Assembly: GCF_035222485.1 (NCBI RefSeq)
Contig: NC_085920.1
Location: forward strand, 3,844,001-3,908,000
DNA length: 64,000 nucleotides
Reading direction: 5' to 3'
Origin: Podospora pseudoanserina
Taxonomy: Eukaryota > Ascomycota > Sordariomycetes > Sordariales > Podosporaceae
Shown: piece by piece, positions 1 to 10,624 of the stretch
How the letters are laid out: each line of letters begins with the position of its first letter
How positions within the stretch are numbered: position 1 is the stretch's first letter
Notes under the pieces: generated by a model
What the model was told of the DNA's origin: nothing
The model's database searches: none
What the model saw: only the letters and a program-made list of their open reading frames with translations
Made by a program: the position numbers and the translations under genes

Positions 1-957
1 GGCATTGATCTCGGGCCAGTCGACCGGGCGGGCGTGCAAGCGGCCTAGGCGGAGGCCGTTGATGGTGGCAAAGGTTCCGTCGTGGCTGATGCAGAATGTG
101 TCGTTGTATACGTTGCTGCGTTGGAGCTTCTCGAGCTGGCGGGAATCGTGGTCAAAGGTGCTGTTAATGCTGTCGCGTTCGTCTTGAAAATGGGCTAGTC
201 GAGAGGCGAAGGCGTTGCGTTCCCTCCAAAAGACGTCTTCTTGAGCGTCAACCTTCTCGGCCTCTTCTTCGAGTGCAAGGAGCTCGAGATCTAGTTTGGC
301 CCTTTCCTCCTCTAGCTGCTCGATTTCTCTGCGGCGCTCGGCCACGGCTTGGCTGGCCCTCCGGAGGGCTTCGTCCTGGGCTCGAATCTCGTCGTCTGTG
401 GGTGCGCTGGCCTGTATCTCTTTGAGGCAAGCGACGTACGCGTCCCGCTCACGGTTTGTCGCCTCGAGTCTTTTCTGTAATTCCTCCAATAAAAGCTCGG
501 TGCACTCGACGCACACTGGGTGGTCTATATCGGATCGCGCTGACAGGATCTCGAACAGTTTGGCGATGCGCTCCATCTCATAAGACTTGTCGTCGTCTGG
601 TGGCCCATCATTTCCTCCATTCGCCGGTTGCGCCGAGGAAGCATCTTGTTGCTTTGGTTGTTGGCTTCTGTGTGGTGTGATCTGAGACTCAGTCAGGAAG
701 ATGAATGACATGGAACTGTCGCTGGCTCGTGGGGGTCCTCCATGTCTCTTGAACATGGGTTGACCGGCCTGTCGAACAGCCTTCTCATAGGTGGACTTGC
801 GCGCCCTGTCCTGGGAGTGTAGAGTTCGCGATGCGGCTGGGGGTTTCTTGGGTGGTTGCTGTGAGTGTGTCGCCACGAGGAGATCATAGGCAGCCGGATT
901 GAGGTCATCCAGAGAGCCGTCGAGCTTCAGAGGGCCGCGGCATTTCTGGCAAAACAT
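1..957 (-). CDS. atg6: Beclin-1/Atg6 (Vps30), 3' part cut by window
   Basis: Subunit of the class III PI3-kinase (Vps34) complexes that act in autophagy and vacuolar sorting. The first 319 codons run without an intron from the ATG at 957 to base 1, so the C-terminal part of the protein lies outside the window. Visible parts are an N-terminal CxxC pair (Cys3/Cys6), a region near residues 82-92 (SMSFIFLTESQ) that lines up with the BH3-like segment of Beclin, and a second CxxC (Cys149/Cys152) that opens the family's conserved block. A charged coiled coil follows at about 155-260, and then the start of the BARA/ECD domain with NVYNDTFCISHDG and ATINGLRLGR. The gene is divergent from vti1 across 388 bp; both serve membrane traffic to the vacuole. 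Family assignment is firm. Splicing beyond base 1 is unknown. Confidence 0.95.
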   Translation of the reverse strand, partial: MFCQKCRGPLKLDGSLDDLNPAAYDLLVATHSQQPPKKPPAASRTLHSQDRARKSTYEKAVRQAGQPMFKRHGGPPRASDSSMSFIFLTESQITPHRSQQPKQQDASSAQPANGGNDGPPDDDKSYEMERIAKLFEILSARSDIDHPVCVECTELLLEELQKRLEATNRERDAYVACLKEIQASAPTDDEIRAQDEALRRASQAVAERRREIEQLEEERAKLDLELLALEEEAEKVDAQEDVFWRERNAFASRLAHFQDERDSINSTFDHDSRQLEKLQRSNVYNDTFCISHDGTFATINGLRLGRLHARPVDWPEINA

Positions 958-1345
958 CTTGTGCCGGAGATCTAAAGAGTCTCGAGGTGTAGCTGATAGA
1001 GATTAAAGGTAGATAAATAGATGATCTGGCGGGGAGGTAGGCACCAGTCGCTCTAGGTGGGCTGGACAGTGGACGTCACAGTTGAACAACACCCCTGTCC
1101 CCGGCACGCAAGCACCCCGCCCGCATGCGACTCAGCGGCCGGCTGGCCGGGGGGTTAAGGGTGACCTCCCCAGGCTGTCATGTGCGTGCCAGCCACTGGC
1201 CCGTGCTTGCATGTCGTAGTCGCAGTTGTCGTCGCCGCAACCAACCCAGCCAACCTGGAACTTTGACTTTGACAAACATCAATCAACAAGTAAATACCAA
1301 CGACTGGCCGGGGCGTTCAGGTCTCAGCCCAAAACTGCCATCACC
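958..1345. other. Shared upstream region of atg6 and vti1
   Basis: A 388-bp gap between two divergent start codons. Reading frames that enter it lack an ATG or a family match, so I read it as a shared promoter and two leaders. I see no clear TATA box and no RNA gene. Confidence 0.5.
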
Positions 1346-2153
1346 ATGTCCAACCTCCTCGACACCGACGCCGGCACCGAGCTCTTCAAGCACTACGAAT
1401 CAGAATACCTGCTCGTCCGCGCCGACCTGACCCAGAAACTCGACCAAATCAATGAGTTATCCGGCGAGCCCAGAAAGGCCGCCCTCAGCGCGGCAGAGCG
1501 GGCGCTGGAGGAAACCGACGAGCTAGTGGGCCAGATGCAGATGGAGAAGCAAAACGTCCCCTCGTCTCAGCGCACAGCAATCAACAGACGGATCCGCGAC
1601 TACAAGAGCGATGTCGATGGATACAGGCGAAAGCTGCGGACTCTGGCCGAGGACAGGAGTGCGCTTTTTGGGGGACGGTACACGGACAATCCCGGTGGTG
1701 CTTCTGGGGATGCGCAGCTGGAGCAGAGGCAGCAGTTGCTGTCTGGTAGGTTTCTAGGAAGCCAAAGGAAGGGGAATCTGAAGCTGATTGATGATAAAGG
1801 AACCGATCGTTTGGACCGCAGCACTCAGCGCCTGAAGGCTAGTCAACAGCTGGCGAACGAGACCGAGTCCATCGGTGCCAACACTCTGGCCACGCTGCAG
1901 CAGCAGCGCGAGACGATCGAGCACACCACGCGCGTTATGTACGAGAGCGAGGGTTATGTCGATCGCAGTTTGAAGAGCATCAAGGGCATTGCCCGTAGGT
2001 ATGACGTTTGCTGCGCACCCCTTTTGGGACTCTCAAAATCACATACTTACTTGTTATCTGTCCAGGATGGCTACCAATCGGATAATCACCATCGCCATCA
2101 TTACCGTCTTGGTTTTGCTCATCTTTGCTGTCATCTTTAGCAAGTTCAAATGA
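1346..2153 (+). CDS. vti1: Vti1-type Qb-SNARE
   Basis: Vesicle SNARE acting in Golgi-to-endosome and vacuolar fusion. Exons are 1346-1998 and 2066-2153, giving 246 aa. The intron is 67 nt (GTATGA...CCAG), and joining CGTAG to G keeps the frame (CGT AGG ATG). The N-terminal three-helix part covers about residues 1-110. The Qb-SNARE motif starts near RSTQRLKASQQLANETESIG and carries the layer pattern through LQQQRETIEHT. A C-terminal tail anchor (IITIAIITVLVLLIFAVIF) ends in the signature SFKFK-like tail FSKFK. The intron lies just before the anchor, so a read-through message would replace the membrane anchor. The ATG at 1346 is the first in frame. Length fits the family (about 215-250 aa). Confidence 0.95.
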
Positions 2154-2592
2154 TTGATGTGTGAATTGTTGGTTCTACAGGCTGGCGAAACGGTTAGAAG
2201 GAGTTATTCATTGGCTGTACTAGGGTTATGGATGGGTCAGCATGATTTGAGTTGCTTGTAAAACACGGTCTTTTTTCCTCCCTCTCTCTCACTGCTCTTA
2301 TCTCGGCTTCTTTTGGCTGTGTGTTGTTGTGTAAATGTACATACTGCCACTTGCGTAATAAATGGAGCTTCTCTTATCAGTTGGTTAATGCGGGGTTATC
2401 GCCCACCCACCCACCACGACCATGATCCCGGCGCCGGAGGGGGGACTCATAAACAAACGGGGGGTGGTGGCATATCTTTTGATAATTCCTCCGAGTTTGT
2501 CCTGGGATTTTAGGAAAGTCAATTTTTCAATTTCGTCCAGTTTGAACCTTTTTTCCTTGTCTGTGAGAAGGGAGACACAAGGTTGGGCAAAG
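2154..2592. promoter_or_regulatory. Urease promoter with four GATA-factor sites
   Basis: This 439-bp gap lies between vti1 and the urease gene on the same strand, so it also holds the vti1 3' end. Four matches to HGATAR, the site of NIT2/AreA-type nitrogen regulators, are visible: 2298-2303, 2374-2379 and 2396-2401 on the minus strand, and 2480-2485 on the plus strand. The middle two are 22 bp apart; paired sites at such spacing are typical of NIT2 targets. Urease is a nitrogen-scavenging enzyme, so nitrogen control is a reasonable inference. Four 6-bp matches alone are weak evidence. Confidence 0.45.
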
Positions 2593-5307
2593 ATGCTTCT
2601 TGTACCGAGAGAGGTTAGTCAGTCAGTCACACATACCGTGCCCAGCCAGTCCCTCACCCCCAACCCATTTGACATGCAGCCGTGGTGTTCATCCCATCTT
2701 CTTCTTTTCACCAACTGAAACTGACGAAAACCAAAGCTCGACAAGCTCACAATCTCCCACCTCGGCTTCCTCGCCCAGCGGCGTCTCGCCCGCGGCTTGA
2801 AGCTGAACCACTCTGAGGCTGTAGCGCTCATCTCGTCCAACATCCAGGAGCTGATCCGCGACGGGAACCATGTCGTCTCTGACCTCATGTCCCTCGGGTC
2901 GACGATGCTAGGTCGACGGCACGTCCTGCCGAGCGTGCTGTCGACGCTGCATGAGATACAGATCGAGGGGACGTTTCCTAGCGGTACTTACCTCGTCACG
3001 GTGCACAACCCCATCTCCTCTGATGACGGTAACCTCGACAGGGCGTTGTATGGGAGTTTTCTGCCTGTGCCGAGCAATGATGCGTTTCCGGTGCCACCGG
3101 CAGAAGAATACGCGCCTGAAGCCCAACCCGGAGCGGTGGTTTGCGTCAAGGATGCGGTGGTGAGGCTGAATGAAGGGAGGAGGAGGATCAAGCTCCAGGT
3201 GACGAGCAAGGGGGATAGGCCGGTGCAGGTCGGGTCTCATTATCACTTTGTGGAAGTCAACCCCGAATTGGAATTTGATCGGATTGCGGCGGTAGGGTAC
3301 AGGTTGGATATCGCTGCCGGGACGTCTGTTCGGTTTGAGCCGGGGGACAAAAAGACCGTCACGCTGGTTGAGATTGGGGGGCATAAGGTTATTAGAGGGG
3401 GGAACAGAATCGCGAACGGGGTGGTGGAGGAGACGAGGAAGAATCCTGACGAGATTGTCAAACGGCTGTTGGATATGGGCTTTGCTCACACGCCGCAGAA
3501 GGATGTCGTTGAGTTTATGGAGGGGTTTACGATGGATAGGCGGGCGTATAATACCATGTTTGGGCCGACAACCGGAGATCTTGTGAGGCTGGGGGCGACG
3601 GATCTGTGGATCAAGGTTGAGAAGGATTATACGGTTTATGGCGAGGAGTGTAAGTTTGGTGGTGGCAAGACGCTTCGGGAGGGGATGGGGCAGGCGACCG
3701 GGCGGTCGGATAGGGATACGCTTGATCTGGTGGTGACGAATGCGTTGGTTGTGGACTGGACGGGGATTTACAAGGCGGACATTGGGGTTAAGGAGGGGTT
3801 TATTGTCGGGATTGGCAAGGCAGGGAATCCGGATGTGATGGATGGGGTGACGGAGGGGATGGTGGTGGGAAGCTGTACGGATGTTATTGCTGGTGAGGGC
3901 AAGATTATCACTGCGGGTGGGATTGATACGCATATTCACTTCATCTGCCCTCAACAGGTGGAGGAAGCTCTCGCCTCTGGAGTCACTACTTTCCTTGGTG
4001 GTGGTACAGGTCCCAGGTAAGAGCCAACCCTTTTTTTTTTTTTTTCCCGTTAACCCCTATCCTACCACATCACTAACCCAGCCCCCTTTTCCAGCGCCGG
4101 CACCAACGCAACAACCTGCACCCCCGGCGCGCACTACATGAAACAAATGCTCCAGGCAACCGACTCCCTCCCCATCAACATCGGCATCACAGGCAAAGGC
4201 AACGACTCGGACCCCCTCGCAATCAGAGAACAAATCGCTGCCGGCGCCTGCGGCCTCAAACTCCACGAAGACTGGGGGACCACCCCGGCCGCCATCGACA
4301 CTTGTCTTTCCGTCTGCGACGAAATGGACGTCCAGTGCATGATCCACACCGACACCCTCAACGAAGCCGGCTTCGTCGAAACCGCCGTCGCCGCCTTTGC
4401 CAACCGCACAATCCACACCTACCACACCGAAGGCGCCGGCGGGGGCCACGCCCCAGACATCATCTCTGTGGTCGAACACCCCAACGTGCTACCCTCCTCC
4501 ACGAACCCAACCCGCCCCTTCACCCTCAACACTCTGGACGAACACCTCGACATGTTGATGGTCTGCCACCACCTAAGCAAAAACATCCCCGAAGACGTCG
4601 CGTTTGCCGAGTCCCGCATCAGAGCCGAGACCATCGCCGCAGAGGATGTCCTTCACGACCTCGGCGCGATCAGCATGATGTCCTCCGACTCCCAAGCCAT
4701 GGGCCGTTGCGGGGAGGTCATTCTCAGAACATGGAACACCGCCCACAAGAATAAACTTCAACGCGGCCCGTTGCCCGAAGATGCCCCCACCGGCTGCGAC
4801 AATGTCAGGGTTAAACGATATGTGTCAAAGTATACCATCAACCCCGCCATCGCCCAAGGCTTCTCCCACCTGATCGGGAGCATCGAAGTCGGCAAACTAG
4901 CCGATTTTGTCGTCTGGGATCCGGCCTGGTTTGGGACGAAGCCGAGCTTGGTGGTGAAATCGGGCTTGATTGCGGTGGCCATGATGGGGGATCCGAATGC
5001 CAGCATACCGACCATTCAGCCGGTGGTTGCGAGGCAGATGTTTGCTAGGGATTTGCCCGGTGCGAGTGTGGTTTTTGTGAGCAAGGAGAGTGTTGAGAAC
5101 GGGAATATAAAGAGTTATGGGCTGAGGAAGAGGGTGAGCGCGGTGAGGGGGTGTAGGGGGATTGGGAAGAGGGATATGAAGTGGAATGATAGGATGCCGA
5201 GGATGAGGGTTGATCCTGAGAGGTATGTGGTTGAGGCGGACGGGAAGAGGTGTGAGGCGGAGCCGAGTGAGAAACTGCCGTTGACGCAGGGGTATTTTGT
5301 TTATTAA
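2593..5307 (+). CDS. ure1: Urease, single-chain eukaryotic type
   Basis: Cytosolic nickel enzyme that hydrolyses urea to ammonia and carbamate. Exons are 2593-2613, 2737-4016 and 4095-5307, giving 837 aa, close to the 838-840 aa of fungal and plant ureases. Exon 1 codes only seven residues (MLLVPRE). It is needed because the conserved start [20 protein letters not shown] opens exon 2 without a good Met. Gamma-, beta- and alpha-like parts follow in one chain. Nickel and active-site residues sit where expected: HIH at His406/His408, the lysine carbamylated in the family at Lys489 (GLKLHEDWG), the MIHTDTLNE and [13 protein letters not shown] blocks, and VCHHL. No urease accessory gene (ureD/F/G) is in the window. 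Third-position base choice changes sharply within the gene, as noted under findings. Confidence 0.97.
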
Positions 5308-6511
5308 GATCGGGGGTATAATGGTTGGTTTTTTTTTTTTTTTTTTTTTGCTTGTGTGTGATATGGTAGTTAACACGTAAGGCAAGCGGGATCTCTACAC
5401 ATTTGAATTTGAAACTAAAGCTTGAGACTGGCTGAGGGTGGTGAAAAATTGCTCTGTGAACATGACAAGAAGGAGCCTGTCAGTTTTGATGGCGCATAGG
5501 TCTTCAGCAAGGCCTCATGGTGCTCGGAAAAGGGACTTGTCAGTTAGCAAAACTCGACCCCTATTCCTCGTTAAACAGTGTCGTTTAAAAACAGGGTGTG
5601 TGCTGGGGCCCTGGAATAGGGCTTTCGAGGTCCCGTTGTGGGGAGGGAGGAGTGCTCCAAGTCGGGGCGTTAGTTGGGACCGTCCCGCCTGTGCTCTGAC
5701 CTCGACTTCGGACCCAACACTTCTGTAGGGTTCTGAAAGCGTATCAGTGGTAGCTTGAGAAAGCCAGAGCACTCACAATCAAGAAGCAGTTGTTCTACAA
5801 AGGCTGAGAGCTATCAGCAGAGAAGATGGTCCGATATATAGCCCCCATAATCCTCCTGGCGACACTATGCTTGGAACACAAGGCTGGCGGCTCTCAAGAT
5901 AATAGGTTCTAGAAACTATCCAGAAAAAACAACCTTTGATAAGAGATCCGAAGAGTTAACAGAAACACCCACCTGGTGCAGACTTGATCACTTGGTCTCT
6001 ATCACAACATGTCACACAACGTAACACAAGTGTACTTATTGAAGTTTCATTTCACCAAGCCCCCGAGCTCACTCGATACCTACATGCAGAACGGCGACGC
6101 ACTCACTGACCCAGGCCCCAAGACGACTACATACATCCGACAAGACTCCATACAAAAGCCATTCCTGCGTCTTTTCCCCTTCCTCCGCTCCCACCTGAAT
6201 AGCAAAGCAAAACGAGAACTGACCCGCCAATATTCCCCAGTTCATACCCATACAAATAATACAAAAACGCGCGACCGCCTGCTTCAACTGTTGCGGCAAA
6301 AAGCGATCAGAGATGGAGAAAAATATCATGCCCGCGTTGTTCAAAACCCAGCTGCCTTTGCTCCCAAAGCATAAAGAAAAGATGCCGCCCCAGTCAGTGC
6401 AGAGAGGCAACGCAAGAGAGGCGCCAGAGGTATCATCAAGATTGGAAACGAACCGACCTAAACCAGACCCAGAGTATAACGCGCAAAAGAGAGACAAGGA
6501 GACGAGCACAA
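5308..6511. other. Gap between convergent urease and HMG-box genes
   Basis: About 1.2 kb holding two 3' ends, with a 20-nt T run at about 5330-5349. Longer frames here have no family match. A 28-codon frame at 5826-5912 begins with a hydrophobic stretch (YIAPIILLATLCL) but has nothing else to support it. No RNA gene was recognised. Confidence 0.4.
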
Positions 6512-7697
6512 TTAGTTCTTGGTCTTCTTACGAGCAGACTTCTTGGGCTCCTCCACAATCTCGGCCGCCTTGGACGTTCTCTTCCTCTTCTTGGCCTCCG
6601 GGCTCGCCGGAGTGGCGGCGGGCTCTGGCTTGGGAGGCTCGGGGACAGCGGGAGTGGCAGCCGTGCTCTTCCGCTTGCGGGTCACGGCCTTCTTGTTGGG
6701 GGTTTTGGCTGGCGGCGCGGGCTCCTCCTCGGAGACCTCGGCGGGAGGGGACTCGACAGCGGCCGTCTGGTGAAGCTGCTCGGCGATGGCATCCTGCTCA
6801 TCGGCGGGGAACTCCTCCACCTGGGCGAGGTTGGAAACGTCAATGTTGTAGAGCTCAGCATAAGCACGAGCCTCATCATCCGACATGTTCTTGGCGTCCA
6901 TGTTGCCGGCCTTGTAGGAGTGGACGCGAGCCTGGTAGAGGCGGAGGTTGTACTTGTAAGCCGTGTTCCAACCCGCCTTCTCACCAGGGGCCATGACAGC
7001 CCAGCGACGCTGGCCCTCTTCCTGGACAGCACCCTTGGGAGCTCCCTCACCAAGGTCGCTCGCAATGATGGGACGAGCAGTCTGCATGTAGAGGAAGTAG
7101 GGGGTTAGGGGACGCTTGGGGGCGTTGGGGTCATGAGTGCGCTTCTTGCGCTCCTTCTTCTCCTCAACGACGGGCATGGGGGCAGCAAGGGCAGCGGGCA
7201 TCAGGCCGCCGAGAGCGCCGTTGAGATGGTCAAGAGTCTCCTGTCCATTCTCGAGGCTGGTACCCTCGCCAATGAGAAGGTTCGTCTGACGCAAATAATC
7301 GGCAGAAAAACTCCTAATCAAATCCTGGATAGTTTGCAGACGGTTGTACACCTTGGAGGACGGTCAGCAAGTGTGAAGGTGTCTGGGTGGCCATAGCTTA
7401 TCGGGGTGCGGTTGCCAGAACCAAGCAGGTACAAGTAAAGAAAAGGAGTGGGTGGGTTGTGCCTTGCACCTAGCCCAGCTCGAGGCAAGAGGTGGCGGGG
7501 GTGGGTGGAAGTGGAAGTGCAAAGCCAATGCTTACAGAGTCTCTGACGCGAATAAACTGCGCGACATCGATGACGGGAGGGCCACCCGGGATCTGGGCAA
7601 CAGGGAGTTGTTGTTGCTGGATGGGGTTGATGATGGCTGGCGCGACTGGCGCAGGCGAGGGGGCGACCTCAGCGACCTTCTTGGGTGGGCGCGGCAT
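6512..7697 (-). CDS. HMG-box nuclear protein
   Basis: Likely chromatin or DNA-bending protein. Exons are 7697-7536 and 7351-6512, giving 333 aa. The 184-nt phase-0 intron has donor GTAAGC and a CTGAC branch site 11 nt before an AAG acceptor. Exon 1 starts MPRPPKKVAEV and ends FIRVRDS. Exon 2 continues VYNRLQTIQDLI, a helical segment. The single HMG box covers about residues 126-205 (DPNAPKRPLTPYFLYMQ ... GWNTAYKYNLRLYQ). The tail is acidic and then Lys/Arg-rich (KKRKRTSKAAE, KKSARKKTKN), fitting a nuclear protein. It could be an Nhp10/Hmo-like subunit of a remodelling complex, but the box alone does not decide this. A GTT/GCT microsatellite lies in the probable leader. Confidence 0.85.
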
Positions 7698-10624
7698 ATT
7701 TGCGACTTTTTGGGTTTTGGAATCTGTTAAGAATGACTTTGTTGTTGTTGTTGTTGCTGTTGCTGTTGCTGTTGCTGTTGTAAGATAATAGCGGGATGGC
7801 GGCGCTGTTGCTGCGAATGCGACGGCGCGATGGTGGATTGCGCTGTGGTTTGGGGAGGGCAAAGCGCTGAGCGGAGGTGCTGGAAAATGAAGGGAGAGAT
7901 CAAGAGGAAATTTTTGGGCGGGAGGTTTGGGGGGAGTGGCGGGGTCCCCAAAATATACGCCGAGCCGCTGGGGGAAGAGCCAGCGCTGATTTACCTGCTG
8001 AAAATTGGCGGGTCGTGAAAAAAATTGTGCGCTGCCTGGGGGTGGAAGGGGGGCTGCCCGATTTTGGGCGAAATCAGTCACGGCACCAGGGCACCCCGCT
8101 CCGGGGAAGCTTCAGCGTCCTGCCCGCAAGGCTCCCAACAACAACACGCCTGTCGACACATTTCAGGTCCGCCTACTACCAACCGCTACCTATTCCTGAC
8201 TATCCCACTACAAATAGACAACACCGTACATCCCGTCCTTCATTAGGTACTCCGTCTCTTGCAGCCTTTGTTTTCTGCACCTTCTATCGGTTCCCCCCCC
8301 TACCAAAAGCGCAAAGCTCCGCAGTCGCACCTGCCCAGCCAGCTCCAGAGCCTCGTGTACAGCGAACCCGGGCACCTCAGTTTGGTGCAACAACATGTTA
8401 CCTAACCCGACGCGCCAACAAACCCCACTGGGGCCTGCAGTCAAACCTCTCCACCACAACATCCTCGCAGTCACTGATTTCTGGTCGCTGCTGTTCTTCT
8501 CTATGATGGCGCTGGACTAACGACCAATGTTTTTATTTGCTGTCGTGGAGGTGTGCCATTGATCATGGCTGATATCGACAAGGCTGGTTTTCGCAAATCG
8601 ATTCGCCATGTCTGCATGCTCGGTGCACCGCTGTAGGCGTCCAGCGAGCCGCCGGCGACTTGGGTCGCTGTTCTTCAGCTACGCGATGCAGCTATCTCGA
8701 AGGCCCTTTAGGTACTTCGGGGGCGCTCTTCCAGCGGTTGGCGGAAGATCGAGTGGTCTTACGCGAGGCCTTCCACTGTCCAATTGGGGCTCGCTGTTGT
8801 CTTTGAGACACCGCAGCGCTGTCCTCCCGTCCCCTCCCAAAGCGACAGGGGGTCTTCGTCAGCACCGGGGTGATTTTTTTCTTTGCTGATTGATTTTGAA
8901 GCTGCTGTGGAGCGCCCCCCCAGGTCTCTCTGATTTTCTCTGCCCAGGCCCGCCCAAGCTTCTCTTCTTCAGTTCTTCACAGCCTGAGGTGATCGCTTTC
9001 CCCCTCACTTCCCATTCCTCGAACCAGCTTCTGTCGCAACGGTTTGCTTCTCTTGGTTAGGGGCATTGTACACCACCATTGCACCAGGAATTTGGGGAAC
9101 CTTTTACTTCTCTGCTATAGCCTTCCGCCACTGGCATGGCACAGAGTCTCTGGAGAGGAGCATACAGCAGCTTTGGCCGGCGCTGTCTGTCAGCTCTTCA
9201 TCTCAGCCTACAGCCTCGCACTTTGCTTCCTGCTCTGAAATGATATATGATTTTCTAAGTTCTTTCCATGCCAGCATCAATCTTCGTCAAAGGAAGGCGT
9301 ACCTAGAGCACTACACCGACGCGCTATCCAAAAGCACTATTTTATGTAAATTATGCAACATGTCCTCGAAATACAAATTGAAGAGTACGGGACTTGACTT
9401 GATACCGTTAACGAAGCCCAACCCGTTGGAAACGCATTGTCGGTGCAAGACGACCCAAGACGACCCAGGACAGGCGAGCTCGTTGCGCGACAGTTGAATC
9501 ATATCGATCGAACAAAGACGCCGAGTTGCAGCTGGCAGCGACATCACCGTTGCCCTGCCGCACCTCGCTCGCCGGCGATGTGCTCGTCACATTCAGTTAT
9601 TCACGCTTTTCTGCTTCTGAACCTCTTCTCGAGGTCTAGACGTTCTGAATTTTTCATAGCGCGGGAATGCTGAGACGGGCATAGGCGGCGCGGACGGCCG
9701 GATGGCCAGCCCCGCCTGAACTTCCGCCGCTTTCTCGTCGACATCCACAGCACCAACGCGCCAGCCACACCCCGCTGATGCCATTGCGCGTTTGATTCCG
9801 ACTCAGTCTAGGTACTGAACAGCGCTCTCTTTCGTGTCAGTCTCGAGCATAGTGTAGATAAACAAATGAAGCCATCTCCAGAGTGTCGTGTCCTGGGTCC
9901 CAAAGCAAGATCTTGGCTTCGGTTGGGCTCAAGCGCCCAGTCTGTGATGGGTACGAGGGTACCAACCCGATGACGATGACGCTGCTACCGTTTACCTCTC
10001 CGTGAGCTATCGACCCCACCCCGCTTTGCCAGAGGGCAACCCCGCTCCGCCAGTCAACCCCTCCCTGTGCCCCGCGAACGACGCAAGCTGAATGGTTGGC
10101 TTGGCAGTGTTTCTGATTGCCTGAAACTCGGGTTTTTGGCTGTGATATGGCATGGCCGATGCAATGGTGTGAGCCGCGCTGATGTTCAAGCAGCCCGAAG
10201 CAGGATATGAGCTCCTGCTTTGTTTCCAAGTTGATAATGGAGGGTGATGCTCAAGTTTATATTTAGGGAATTGGTATCCTCATTCTCGTCCCCCTCTCTC
10301 TCCCTCTCCCTCTCCCTCTCTATCTCTCTCGTGCTGACCCTCTTTCTTGCCACACCTCCAACAAATAGAGCTTATCCATCCCATCTCCAAAGCCCGAACC
10401 CACCGAGCTGAGCTCACCGGCAAACAGGGGTTTTTGTTTTCCTGTCTTGCTCTCTGCGAGCTTCTGCCCCGCACTTGGTTCCCTCTTCTTCCAAGACTTT
10501 TGAAATATCTCGCCCATTGATACCCTCTACCTAAAACTCATCTTACACCCAACTACCGTTGTTATTTTCTGCGACTTTAAACTACTACAAAGCATCATAG
10601 CGATAAAGCAATTCATATTCAACC
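7698..10624. other. Long gene-free stretch upstream of HMG-box gene and het-c
   Basis: 2.9 kb between divergent starts, unusually long for this window. I looked for a coding gene on both strands and found only unrelated short frames, several opened by TTG and not ATG. Base composition is ordinary, with no strongly AT-rich block. A pyrimidine-rich CT tract lies at about 10290-10333. It may hold long leaders, a non-coding RNA or a lost gene; none can be shown. Confidence 0.4.
7739..7780. repeat. GTT/GCT trinucleotide microsatellite
   Basis: An uninterrupted run of GTT followed by alternating GCT and GTT units, about 42 bp, starting 42 bases upstream of the HMG-box gene's ATG. On the transcribed strand it reads CAA/CAG, so it probably lies in the 5' leader. 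Similar runs occur inside coding regions elsewhere in the window (polyQ at 40587-40625 and 51766-51806). Confidence 0.85.

Noticed and set aside
2908-3954. 348-codon frame on the minus strand over urease
   Set aside because: It lies wholly within the urease exon, has no family match and follows from the G/T-rich third positions of the true gene.
9837-10229. 130-codon minus-strand frame in the gap before het-c
   Set aside because: It opens with TTG, has no family match and no splice context.
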